In this document: positions 39,731 to 47,674 of the stretch, piece after piece
Position numbering within the stretch: the stretch's first letter is position 1
How the letters are laid out: each line of letters begins with the position of its first letter
NCBI GenBank assembly: GCA_023667345.1
Contig: JAMPAF010000007.1
Span: 1-64,000 of the forward strand
Direction: 5' to 3'
Length of the DNA: 64,000 nt
Source: Clostridiales bacterium
GTDB taxonomy: Bacteria; Bacillota; Clostridia; Christensenellales; Borkfalkiaceae
Program-made: the position numbers and the translations under genes
Notes under the pieces: generated by a model
The model's input: only the letters and a program-made list of their open reading frames with translations
What the model was told of the DNA's origin: nothing
Databases searched by the model: none

Positions 39731-40954
39731 ATGAAAGTAGAGCTTTTGGCGCCGGCGGGCGGCTATTCAAAACTTAAAACGGCTTTTTATTTCGGCGCGG
39801 ACGCGGCATATATAGGGGGCAAAGCCTTTTCGCTCCGCTCTTTTGCCGACAATTTCGACGCGGAAGAGCTGAAAAACGCGGTAAATCTCGCGCATAATCT
39901 CGGCAAAAAAGTGTATGTTACCGCAAACATATTTGCGCGCAACGCCGATTTTGCCGCCCTTTCCGATTACTTTAAATACCTGTATTCGGTGGGCGTCGAC
40001 GCGGCGATTATCTCGGATAGCGGCGTATTTTACGCGTGCAAAAAAGCCGCTCCCGACCTTGCCGTACATATCTCAACGCAAGCCAATTTAACCAACAAAT
40101 ATGCGGTTAAATTCTGGAAGGAGCAGGGGGCGGAACGTGCTATTTTGGCGCGCGAACTGTCCTTAAACGAAATTAAGGAAATTCACGGCTTCGTGCCCGA
40201 TATCGAGCTTGAAGCATTCGTGCACGGCGCAATGTGTATATCCTATTCGGGCAGATGCCTTTTATCCGACTATCTTTCGGGTAGAAGCTCCAACCGTGGC
40301 GAGTGCGTGCAGGCGTGCCGCTGGAACTACGCGGTAAAAAAGCGTGACGCGGGCGCGGAGAGCGGCGAACTCGCCTTGGAAGAGGACGAACGCGGCACCT
40401 ACATTTTCAACAGCAAGGACTTGAATATGTCCGCGCATTTAAACGAAATGGCGGAGGCGGGCGTGTGCTCGTTTAAGATTGAGGGACGAATGAAGAGCGA
40501 GTATTACCTCGCGACGGTCATAAACGCCTACCGCAGGTGCATAGACGGCGGCTTTGACGGAACGGTTGCGCGCGAGCTTATGACGGCGGCGCACCGCGAC
40601 TATACGACGGCATATATGCTGGGGGAAAACCGCGCTACGGTCAACTATACGGACAGTCAGGCGAAGGGCGATTGCGATTATATCGCAAACGTTTTATCGG
40701 GCGGCGACGGCTTTGCGACCGTCGAAATGCGCGGGCGTTTTAAGGTTGGCGATATGCTGGAAGTGCTGTCGCCTACGGAAAATTTCGGCAAGGCTTTCAA
40801 GGTGGAGCGCGTGGAAAATTCCGCGGGAGAAGAGGTTACGGACTGCAAATTAGTGCAGGAGCATTACAAAATAAACTGCCCGTACGCGCTTTCCGCGGGC
40901 GATATTTTGCGAAGAAGAAAGAAAGAGAATTCAGAATTAAGAATGCAGAATTAA
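39731..40954 (+). CDS. trhP: U32-family peptidase homologue (TrhP-like tRNA hydroxylation protein)
   Basis: 407 residues from ATG 39731; the in-frame extension back to 39713 lacks a ribosome site, while GCGAGG is close to the ATG. LLAPAGGYSKLKTAFYFGADAAY, EAFVHGAMCISYSGRCLLS (U32 signature with conserved cysteines) and RGECVQACRW are present; the cysteines may hold an Fe-S cluster. In B. subtilis, U32 proteins next to TrmR hydroxylate U34 of tRNA using prephenate, and aroA follows here. The last ~9 residues (ENSELRMQN) are encoded by a family 3 repeat, so the original C-terminus was probably replaced. Confidence 0.85.
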   Translation: MKVELLAPAGGYSKLKTAFYFGADAAYIGGKAFSLRSFADNFDAEELKNAVNLAHNLGKKVYVTANIFARNADFAALSDYFKYLYSVGVDAAIISDSGVFYACKKAAPDLAVHISTQANLTNKYAVKFWKEQGAERAILARELSLNEIKEIHGFVPDIELEAFVHGAMCISYSGRCLLSDYLSGRSSNRGECVQACRWNYAVKKRDAGAESGELALEEDERGTYIFNSKDLNMSAHLNEMAEAGVCSFKIEGRMKSEYYLATVINAYRRCIDGGFDGTVARELMTAAHRDYTTAYMLGENRATVNYTDSQAKGDCDYIANVLSGGDGFATVEMRGRFKVGDMLEVLSPTENFGKAFKVERVENSAGEEVTDCKLVQEHYKINCPYALSAGDILRRRKKENSELRMQN

Positions 40955-41205
40955 GAATTATGCTGAGGAATAATTAAAAGAACCAACCTCTATCCCCTCT
41001 TCGAGGTACTTTCCCCTTCAAAGGGGAAAGCAAGATTTCCGCGCAACCCCTCGCCTTCCACTTTGAAGGGGAAGGTGGCTGCGTAGCAGACGGAAGAGGT
41101 TGGTTCAATAAATATTTACCGCAATTCCGCCCCGTTGTTTGCAACGGCACGAAGTAGGGGGGGTATATAATTCCGCATTCCTAATTCCGAATTCATAATT
41201 AAAAC
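40926..41205. repeat. Nested repeat: family 3 arms enclosing family 1 variant
   Basis: The left AT arm starts inside the U32 gene. GCTGAGGAATAATTAAAAGAACCAACCTC is followed by CCCCTCTTCGAGG, CTTTCCCCTTCAAAGGGGAAAG, and GCCTTCCACTTTGAAGGGG with tip CTGCGTAGCAG and GGAAGAGGTTGGT. The right AT arm ends just before aroA. It has the same junctions as 38581-38925 with a different interior. Confidence 0.75.
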
Positions 41206-41209
41206 AACT

Positions 41210-42433
41210 ATGGACTATCAGGTTAAGACAATTTACGGTAAAATCAAAAACAGGAACGCGGTAGTAAAAGTGCCCGGTTCAAAGAGCATAACGGCGCGCG
41301 CGTTGCTTCTCGCCGCCTTGGCGGACGGCGAAAGCGTGCTGTACGGTGCGCAGCTTTCCGACGACTGCGCAACATTTATAGAGGCGGTAAAGATGCTCGG
41401 CATAGGCGTGGAAATCGACGGAACGACGGTCAAGGTGCAGGGCTGCGGCGGCAGACTGCCCGTCAGGAAAGCGGAAATTTATGTGGGAAGCGCGGGCACG
41501 GCGGCGCGGTTTCTGACGGCTATGCTCGCGTTATCAGAGGGCGAATTTGAACTCACCTCGTCGGCGCAAATGCAAAAGCGTCCGCAAGCCGACCTTATCG
41601 CGGCGTTAAAGACGCTCGGCGCGCATTTTACCTTTCACGGCGAAGTAAACTGTTTCCCTTTCACCGTGCGCGGCACGAAACGCGCGGCGGACGAAGTGAC
41701 GGTGGATATAACCAAATCGAGTCAGTTTTTGTCCGCGCTCTTAATGGCGGGCGTGCTTGCGGGCAAGCCTTTAACCGTAAAGACGGCGGGCAGTCACGGC
41801 ATGGACTACGTGAATATGACCCTCGATATGATGTGGTCGTTCGGCGTAAGCGCGGAGGAGAGCCGCGGCGCGTATACCGTGAGCGGCGGGTACTCGGCTA
41901 AAAAGTACGATATCGAGCCGGATATTTCTGCGGCGTGCTATTTCTATGCGGCAAACCGCCTTTTGGGCACGGATATCAAGGTCGCGGGCGTGTTCCCGCA
42001 TACAATGCAGGGCGATATAAAGTTTGTTAATTTAATCAAAGATTTCAACGGCGGCAGGGTGGATATGTCGGCTTTTTCCGACCAAACTTTGACGCTTGCG
42101 GCGGTCGCGCCCTACCTTGAAAATCCCACCGAGATAACGGGCGTTTCGCATATCCGCGGGCAGGAGTGCGACCGAATTGCGGCGATAGTACATAACCTTT
42201 CGGCGATGGGCGTAAAGGTTGAGGAGAGGGATGACGGCGTTAAAATCTACCCTTGCAAAAGCGTGCGCGGCGCCGAGATAGAAACCTTCGGCGACCACCG
42301 CGTAGCGATGGCTTTTTCGCTTTGCGGACTTATGACCGATGGCATTATAATCAAGAACGCCGAGGTGTGCAGTAAAACGTTTAAAGAGTATTTCGAAACG
42401 CTCGATAATTTAATTGCCCGCATTACAACGTAA
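41210..42433 (+). CDS. aroA: 3-phosphoshikimate 1-carboxyvinyltransferase (EPSP synthase)
   Basis: 407 residues. VPGSKSITARALLLAALA (substrate-binding Lys-Ser) and GSAGTAARFLTA, the PEP-binding loop (near 92), are hallmarks; the late DHRVAMAFS is also intact. It joins shikimate-3-phosphate and PEP on the way to chorismate. The loop has A-T-A-A rather than the glyphosate-sensitive G-T-A-M/T pattern; effects cannot be judged. The ribosome site is weak because the upstream sequence is a family 3 arm, so the promoter may lie inside the repeat. Confidence 0.95.
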   Translation: MDYQVKTIYGKIKNRNAVVKVPGSKSITARALLLAALADGESVLYGAQLSDDCATFIEAVKMLGIGVEIDGTTVKVQGCGGRLPVRKAEIYVGSAGTAARFLTAMLALSEGEFELTSSAQMQKRPQADLIAALKTLGAHFTFHGEVNCFPFTVRGTKRAADEVTVDITKSSQFLSALLMAGVLAGKPLTVKTAGSHGMDYVNMTLDMMWSFGVSAEESRGAYTVSGGYSAKKYDIEPDISAACYFYAANRLLGTDIKVAGVFPHTMQGDIKFVNLIKDFNGGRVDMSAFSDQTLTLAAVAPYLENPTEITGVSHIRGQECDRIAAIVHNLSAMGVKVEERDDGVKIYPCKSVRGAEIETFGDHRVAMAFSLCGLMTDGIIIKNAEVCSKTFKEYFETLDNLIARITT

Positions 42434-42456
42434 TTTAAGGTGAGTTTTTGCAGACT

Positions 42457-42503
42457 CCGTAATTCTGGATTGCCGCGACGGCAAGCCGTCAGCGCAATGA
42501 CGG
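42457..42503. repeat. Family 2 short unit (reverse orientation)
   Basis: Read on the minus strand: CCGTCATTGCG, tip GACGGC-TT-GCCGTC, GGCAATCCAGAATTACGG. The following 42507-42630 holds the related GATTCTTCGTTTCACTCAGAATGAC and GATTTCTCGACTACGC...GCGAAATGAC modules (tip GCCGCCTACGGCGG). Together with the next repeat they fill the 530-bp gap after aroA. Confidence 0.75.
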
Positions 42504-42684
42504 TAATCGTGCGGCTTCGCCTAGATTCTTCGTTTCACTCAGAATGACAAGGTGAAAGAGTATTAGAAAAGATTTCTCGACTACGCTACTGCGTGCCGCC
42601 TACGGCGGGGCGAAATGACACGCTCCTATGTGTTCGCAAATTATTAAAAATTTCGTGGCGATATTTAAATATGACCGCAATTTG

Positions 42685-42838
42685 ACCTTCCCCTTAGGGG
42701 GAAGGTGGCATTTTCGAGGAACGAGAAAATGCCGAATGAAGGGTTGGTTTGCTCAATGAGCAATAGTACAACTACAAGCCGACCCCTCATCTGTCTCAAC
42801 CTTGACGGTTGTGACACCTTCCCCCTAAGGGGAAGGTT
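42685..42838. repeat. Family 1 palindromic repeat, full-length
   Basis: CCTTCCCCTTAGGGGGAAGG, tip GGCATTTTC...GAGAAAATGCC, GAATGAAGGGTT; centre; ACCCCTCATC, tip CAACC-TTGAC-GGTTG, CCTTCCCCCTAAGGGGAAGG. Here the two tips are swapped relative to 492-677. Confidence 0.85.
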
Positions 42839-42862
42839 ACAATGAGGTAAAAAAATTAAAAT

Positions 42863-42898
42863 AAGCCGCGCGGCAATTTTGCCGCGCGGCTTCACGTT
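42863..42898. terminator. Bidirectional terminator hairpin
   Basis: AAGCCGCGCGGCAA / TTTGCCGCGCGGCTT, flanked by AAAAAATTAAAATA on the left, so it can terminate the minus-strand ferritin transcript. Confidence 0.75.
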
Positions 42899-42963
42899 TT
42901 GTTGACGTTAGCTTCAACTATCTGTCAAGCAATTAAAGGATTAGGCAGAGGCGACACGCCTCA

Positions 42964-43482
42964 TTACATCGCAGGTCCCGTTGTGCTTGCCGTGTAGACT
43001 CTTGCGCCGAGCTCTTGATTTAAGGAATACAAACCCTTCGCGTCGTGACCGAAAAGCTCGAACTTTCTGAGCATATCTTCGGCGTTCTTTTCCTCTTCGC
43101 CTTGCTCCTTTATAAACCAGTCCAAAAACTGCATCGTCTTAAAATCGTGCAGTTTAAACGCTTCCGCATAGATATTGTTTATGAGCGAGGTCACCAACTT
43201 TTCGTGTTCGTAGCCGAAAATGAGGGGGTCGTCGTGCTTTTTTGCCACCTTGTCGGGCTTTGCAATCGCGTCAAAGGTCACGCGCACGCCGTTGTCAATA
43301 AGATAGCGGCGCATCATCATTGCGTGGTCGCGCTCTTCCTGCGCCTGAATCTGGTACCAGTGCGCAAATCCGTCGAGCCCTTCCGCCTCGTAATAGTTAG
43401 AAAAATCGAGGTAAAGGTATGCGGAATACAGTTCTTTGTTCACCTGAACGTTTACAAGTTCGGCTATTTTTTTGTCAATCAT
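42964..43482 (-). CDS. ftn: Ferritin (non-haem iron storage protein)
   Basis: 172 residues. NKELYSAYLYLDFSNYYE and QAQEERDHAMMM carry the diiron ferroxidase glutamates and histidine; FLDWFIKEQGEEEKNAEDML supplies the third helix ligands. It belongs to the bacterial FtnA-like group and would form a 24-mer iron store in the cytoplasm. CGGAGGC is 8 bp before the ATG. It is monocistronic and divergent from dinB, with ~100 bp between the starts. Confidence 0.95.
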   Translation of the reverse strand: MIDKKIAELVNVQVNKELYSAYLYLDFSNYYEAEGLDGFAHWYQIQAQEERDHAMMMRRYLIDNGVRVTFDAIAKPDKVAKKHDDPLIFGYEHEKLVTSLINNIYAEAFKLHDFKTMQFLDWFIKEQGEEEKNAEDMLRKFELFGHDAKGLYSLNQELGARVYTASTTGPAM

Positions 43483-43547
43483 TTTTTTGCCTCCGAATTT
43501 TAGTTCACGTATATTATAAACCTCTTTTAAAAAATTTCAACGCTTTT

Positions 43548-43577
43548 TATACAAAATTTTCGCGTTTGTGGTATAAT
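43548..43577 (+). promoter_or_regulatory. dinB promoter giving a leaderless mRNA
   Basis: TATAAT (43572-43577) with TTGTGG just before it and a weak -35 (TTATAC, 43548-43553, 18-bp spacer). The predicted +1 coincides with ATG 43585. No obvious LexA box overlaps it. Confidence 0.6.
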
Positions 43578-43584
43578 TAAGTTA

Positions 43585-44907
43585 ATGGAACGCATTGTAT
43601 TACATTCCGATTTGAATAATTTCTACGCGTCCGTCGAACGCATTTTAAACCCCGACTTGCAAGGCAAGCCCGTAGCCGTGTGCGGCAACGAGGAGGAGAG
43701 GCGGGGAATAGTGCTCGCCAAGAGCGAAGAGGCGAAAAAATTCGGCATAAAGACGGGCGATACCGTGTGGCAGGCAAGGCGCAAATGCCCCGCCGTCATT
43801 ATCGTGCGCCCGCATTTTAATGAGTATATGAGCTACTCGCGCAAAGTCAAGGCAATCTATGCGCGCTACACCGACCAGATTGAGAGCTACGGAATAGACG
43901 AGTGCTGGCTCGACGTGACGAAATCGACCAAAATTTTTCCCGCCTACGACGGCGAAATGTACGTTGAAGGGGGCGGTGCGGGCGGTGCGAACGGCGAAAG
44001 GCACTTTTCGGACGGGTTTTTGCGGCATATAGGCGATACAATCAGATTTGCCGTAAAAAATGAGCTGGGCTTGACCGTTTCGGTGGGCGTTTCGTTCAAC
44101 AAAATTTACGCCAAACTCGGCTCGGATTTAAAAAAGCCGAACGGCACCTCGGTCATATCGCTTTTGAACTATAAAAACGTAATTTTCGGACTGCCCGTAA
44201 AGGAGCTTCTGATGGTGGGCGGCGCGACGGAGAGCAAGCTCTGCCAAATGGGTTACACGACGATAGGCAAGCTTGCGGCGGCGGACGATAGCAAGGTTAT
44301 AAAGGCTTTGGGCAAGTTCGGGCAAACGCTTTTAACCTACGCGCGCGGCGAGGACGAAACGCCCGTCCGTACTCTCGGCGACGACAGGGAGTTGAAGTCG
44401 ATTGGCAATTCTTTAACTTGCCCAAAGGATTTGACCGACTACAACGAGGTCAAACGCACGCTCTACGTTTTGAGCGAGAGCGTTGCCGCGCGGCTGAGGG
44501 AGTCGGGGCTCGGGCTTGCCGACACCGTGCATCTGTGGGTGCGCGACAGTGCGCTGAACGGCTATCAGGTGCAAAAAAAGGTGCGGCACACCTGCCTTTG
44601 CGGCGAGATTGCCGAGCACGCGTTTTTGCTCTTTAAAGAGAAGTTTTCGCCGCCCTTTGCCGTGCGGGCGTTGGGGGTCACCGTCTCGGGGTTCGATAAG
44701 GGCTTGTCGCAACTGACCTTCGACGAGACCGCGGGCGACTATTTAAAGCGCGAGAGGGCGGAGAGGTGCGTCGACGAAATAAGGAAAAAGCACGGCTACG
44801 CCGCCGTACAGCGCGGCATTGTCGCCGAGGACCCCGCCGAAATGCACAACGATATCAAGGGAACGCATTTAATCAAGCCCGCAAAGTTTGACGACAACGG
44901 GAATTAA
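43585..44907 (+). CDS. dinB: DNA polymerase IV (Y-family translesion polymerase)
   Basis: 440 residues. The N-terminal HSDLNNFYASVE holds the first catalytic Asp and the steric-gate aromatic; SYGIDECWLDVT holds the Asp-Glu pair. The thumb/finger GVSFNKIYAKLGSDLKKPNG motif and the little-finger domain (~300-415) follow. Compared with E. coli Pol IV there is a ~25-residue glycine-rich insert (FPAYDGEMYVEGGGAGG, near 115-140) just after the catalytic pair. There is no ribosome site: TATAAT (43572-43577) ends 7 bp before the ATG, so the message is probably leaderless. Confidence 0.95.
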   Translation: MERIVLHSDLNNFYASVERILNPDLQGKPVAVCGNEEERRGIVLAKSEEAKKFGIKTGDTVWQARRKCPAVIIVRPHFNEYMSYSRKVKAIYARYTDQIESYGIDECWLDVTKSTKIFPAYDGEMYVEGGGAGGANGERHFSDGFLRHIGDTIRFAVKNELGLTVSVGVSFNKIYAKLGSDLKKPNGTSVISLLNYKNVIFGLPVKELLMVGGATESKLCQMGYTTIGKLAAADDSKVIKALGKFGQTLLTYARGEDETPVRTLGDDRELKSIGNSLTCPKDLTDYNEVKRTLYVLSESVAARLRESGLGLADTVHLWVRDSALNGYQVQKKVRHTCLCGEIAEHAFLLFKEKFSPPFAVRALGVTVSGFDKGLSQLTFDETAGDYLKRERAERCVDEIRKKHGYAAVQRGIVAEDPAEMHNDIKGTHLIKPAKFDDNGN

Positions 44908-45137
44908 TTCGGAATTAAGAATTATGAATTCAGAATTGTGGTCGGAATAACCAATCTCTATTAATGTTTGCAGACTACGTAATTCTGGATTGCCACGGTT
45001 GCCTTGCAACCTCGCAATGACGGCATTCTCTCGCCTTCCACTTTGAAGGGGAAGGTGGCTGCGTAGCAGACGGAAGAGGTTGGTTCAATTAAATCTTCAC
45101 CTCAATTCTACATTCTGCATTCTTAATTCTACGCTAT
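44908..45137. repeat. Nested repeats: family 3 arms, family 2 unit, family 1 variant
   Basis: Left AT arm (44908-44940); family 2 unit in reverse (44977-45023; tip GGTTGC-AAG-GCAACC); family 1 variant CGCCTTCCACTTTGAAGGGG with tip CTGCGTAGCAG to GGAAGAGGTTGG (45028-45087); right AT arm (45105-45137). This fills most of the 340-bp gap between dinB and glnN. Confidence 0.7.
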
Positions 45138-45186
45138 CTATAACTTCCGCTTATAACAAGCATAACGAGTTATGAGGGCACATAAG

Positions 45187-45215
45187 TTGACAACCGCAAA
45201 TAAATTATTTATAAT
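45187..45215 (+). promoter_or_regulatory. Promoter of glnN
   Basis: TTGACA (45187-45192), 17 bp, TATAAT (45210-45215). ACAGGAG lies 7 bp before ATG 45248. Confidence 0.85.
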
Positions 45216-45247
45216 TTAATTCGTTAATAAATTACAGGAGCAGACAT

Positions 45248-47332
45248 ATGAACCTTCCGGAAAAATTCGGCGAAAACGTATTTAACGACCAAGTTCAGAA
45301 AGAGACCTTGCCCAGCGAGGTGTACAAGGCACTCCGCGCTACCATTGACGCGGGCAAAACGCTCGATACGTCCATTGCGGGCACGGTTGCCTCGGCTATG
45401 AAAAAGTGGGCGGTATCCAAGGGTGCGACGCACTACACGCACTGGTTTCAGCCGCTTACGGGCTTGACCGCCGAAAAGCACGACAGTTTTATAGAGCCGG
45501 AGGGCGACAAGGTAATTATGCGCCTTACGGGCAAGAGCTTAACCGTCGGCGAGGCGGACGCGTCGTCCTTCCCCTCGGGGGGCTCGCGCGTGACCTATAT
45601 GGCGCGCGGCTACACCGCGTGGGACCCGACTTCGCCCGCGTTCGTAAAAGAGGGTACGCTGTACATACCCACGGTTTTCGTCTCCTACACGGGCGAAACG
45701 CTCGATAAAAAATCGCCCCTTCTTCGCTCTATGACGGCAATCGACAGAGAGGCGAAGCGCATTTTGGCGCTGTTCGGCAAAAGCTGTAAAAAGGTATACA
45801 CCACGGTGGGACCCGAGCAGGAGTACTTTCTGATAGACGAAGAGGAATATTTGCGCCGCAAGGATTTGCGCCTTTGCGGCAGAACGCTGTTCGGCGCGCC
45901 CGTTTCGCGCGGGCAGGAATTAGAGGACCACTACTATGGCATGTTGAAGCCGCGCATAGTCGGCTTTATGCACGACCTCGACAATGAGCTTTGGAGCTAC
46001 GGCGTTTTGTCCAAGACCAAACACAACGAGGTTGCGCCCGCACAGCACGAAATGGCGCCCGTTTTCGGCACTGCTAACGTTGCCGTCGACGCGAATATGC
46101 TCACAATGGAAATAATGAAAAAGGTGGCGCAAAAACACCGGTTGGCGTGCCTTCTTCACGAAAAGCCTTTCGAGGGAATTAACGGAAGCGGCAAGCACAA
46201 CAACTGGTCGGTATCCACCGACGACGGCTTCAACCTTTTAAACCCCGGCGACAAGCCCGAAGAAAACACCCTCTTCAAGCTCGTTTTGGCGGCGGTTATA
46301 AAGGCTGTCGACGACTATCAGGGCATTTTGCGCGCGTCGGTTGCCTCGGCGGGCAACGACCACCGTTTAGGCGCGAACGAAGCTCCCCCCGCGATTATCT
46401 CCGTATATCTCGGCGACCAGCTTGGCGCGCTCGTAAACGCCATAGTAAAGGGCGAAAATTACGTGCCCAAAAAGGCGGGTAAGGGGTCTATCGGCGTGCC
46501 CGAAAGCCCCATCTTCCCCAAGGACGCGACGGACAGAAACAGAACGTCGCCGTTCGCGTTCACGGGCAACAAGTTCGAGTTCCGTATGGTCGGCTCGCAG
46601 GCAAACGTATCCGACGCGAACATAGTTTTAAACACCATTGTCGCCGACGCGTTCTCGAAATTTGCCGACGAGTTGGAGGGCGCGAAGGAGCTTGAAAAGG
46701 CGGCTAACAAGATTGTCTCGCGCGAGCTCAAAGCGCACTACCGCATAATTTTCAATGAGGACGGTTACGGTCCCGACTGGGAGCACGAGGCGGAGAGGCG
46801 CGGACTTTTAAACCACAAGACAACCGCCGACGCCGTGCCCGTGTGCTTCGAAGAGGACAATATTTCGGTGTTCGTGCGGCAGGGCGTCTACACCAAGGGC
46901 GAGGCGATTGCCCGTGCGGATATTCAGCTTGAAAATTACGTTAAGATTATAAATATCGAGGCTTTGACCATGCTCGAAATGGTTAAACGCGACGTCGTGC
47001 CCGCCGTTTCGGACTATGTTGCCAACCTCTGCACCAACATTGCGGCAAAGCTTTCGGTCAACGAGGAGTTGCCCTGCAAGGGCGAAAAGCAGACGGTCAC
47101 CGCGCTTGCAACCTTGAACGACGAGGCTATTTCGCTTTGCGAAAAGTTAGAGAGCGAGCTTAAAGGCATTAACCTTGCCGAGGTGCGCACCGCGTCGCAG
47201 GCTATGGCGCACAAAATTATTCCCGTTATGGAAGAGATTCGCGCCCGCGTCGACAAGATGGAAACGCTCACCTCGTCGGAATACTGGCCGTACCCGACCT
47301 ATTTCGATATGTTATACAGCGTGAATAATTAA
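45248..47332 (+). CDS. glnN: Type III glutamine synthetase
   Basis: 694 residues, the long GSIII form common in Bacteroidetes and Clostridia. THWFQPLTGLTAEKHDSF and the later GPEQEYFLID (metal-binding Glu), NEVAPAQHEMAPVF and NGSGKHNNWS are family signatures. It makes glutamine from glutamate, ammonium and ATP and acts in the cytoplasm as a dodecamer. It has its own consensus promoter. The last codons (GTG AAT AAT TAA) are part of a 14-bp direct repeat that recurs 201 bp downstream. Confidence 0.95.
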   Translation: MNLPEKFGENVFNDQVQKETLPSEVYKALRATIDAGKTLDTSIAGTVASAMKKWAVSKGATHYTHWFQPLTGLTAEKHDSFIEPEGDKVIMRLTGKSLTVGEADASSFPSGGSRVTYMARGYTAWDPTSPAFVKEGTLYIPTVFVSYTGETLDKKSPLLRSMTAIDREAKRILALFGKSCKKVYTTVGPEQEYFLIDEEEYLRRKDLRLCGRTLFGAPVSRGQELEDHYYGMLKPRIVGFMHDLDNELWSYGVLSKTKHNEVAPAQHEMAPVFGTANVAVDANMLTMEIMKKVAQKHRLACLLHEKPFEGINGSGKHNNWSVSTDDGFNLLNPGDKPEENTLFKLVLAAVIKAVDDYQGILRASVASAGNDHRLGANEAPPAIISVYLGDQLGALVNAIVKGENYVPKKAGKGSIGVPESPIFPKDATDRNRTSPFAFTGNKFEFRMVGSQANVSDANIVLNTIVADAFSKFADELEGAKELEKAANKIVSRELKAHYRIIFNEDGYGPDWEHEAERRGLLNHKTTADAVPVCFEEDNISVFVRQGVYTKGEAIARADIQLENYVKIINIEALTMLEMVKRDVVPAVSDYVANLCTNIAAKLSVNEELPCKGEKQTVTALATLNDEAISLCEKLESELKGINLAEVRTASQAMAHKIIPVMEEIRARVDKMETLTSSEYWPYPTYFDMLYSVNN

Positions 47333-47333
47333 G

Positions 47334-47520
47334 TTCACGAAAATCTTTTGCGAGCAAAATATTTTCCGTGAGGTTGCTGCGGTCGTAAAACCGCTAAGCG
47401 GCGTAAGTGAATTACGCCTTGCGGTTTTTCGGCATAATTATTTTAAACTTTGCTAAGGAAGAAGCGTGCCTTGAAATTTTTAACGCAAAAGCCATTTTGC
47501 TAAAATTTCTGCGGCTTTAA
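47334..47520. repeat. 187-bp structured segment between 14-bp direct repeats after glnN
   Basis: CGTGAATAATTAAG occurs at 47320-47333 (overlapping the glnN stop) and at 47521-47534. The enclosed DNA holds three stem-loops: TCACGAAAATCTTTTGC / GCAAAATATTTTCCGTGA; AAAACCGCTAAGCGGCGTAA / TTACGCCTTGCGGTTTTT (terminator-like, 47386-47430); and GAAATTTTTA...GCTAAAATTTC. It looks like an inserted element with target duplication, or a local duplication. Confidence 0.55.
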
Positions 47521-47560
47521 CGTGAATAATTAAGAATGTAGAATTACTAATTGATATTTA

Positions 47561-47592
47561 AGCCGCGGCGGGTATCGCCGCGGCTTTTTTTA
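47561..47592 (+). terminator. Intrinsic terminator
   Basis: AGCCGCGGCG / CGCCGCGGCT with a GGTAT loop, then TTTTTTTAATTTTT. Confidence 0.9.
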
Positions 47593-47609
47593 ATTTTTAC
47601 CAAAACCTC

Positions 47610-47661
47610 TTGACAAGTAAACTTGGCAGTGGTAGTATATGTTTGACAATAAAACTTGGCA
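47610..47661 (+). promoter_or_regulatory. Promoter with tandem operator repeats for the membrane-protein/XRE pair
   Basis: TTGACA (47610-47615), 17 bp, TAGTAT (47633-47638). TTGACAAGTAAACTTGGCA (47610-47628) is repeated as TTGACAATAAAACTTGGCA (47643-47661), with starts 33 bp apart or about three helical turns. The core CAAGTAAACTTG is palindromic. One copy covers the -35, the other the early leader, fitting autorepression by the XRE protein at 48134. Confidence 0.7.
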
Positions 47662-47674
47662 AGAGAGGTTAAGT

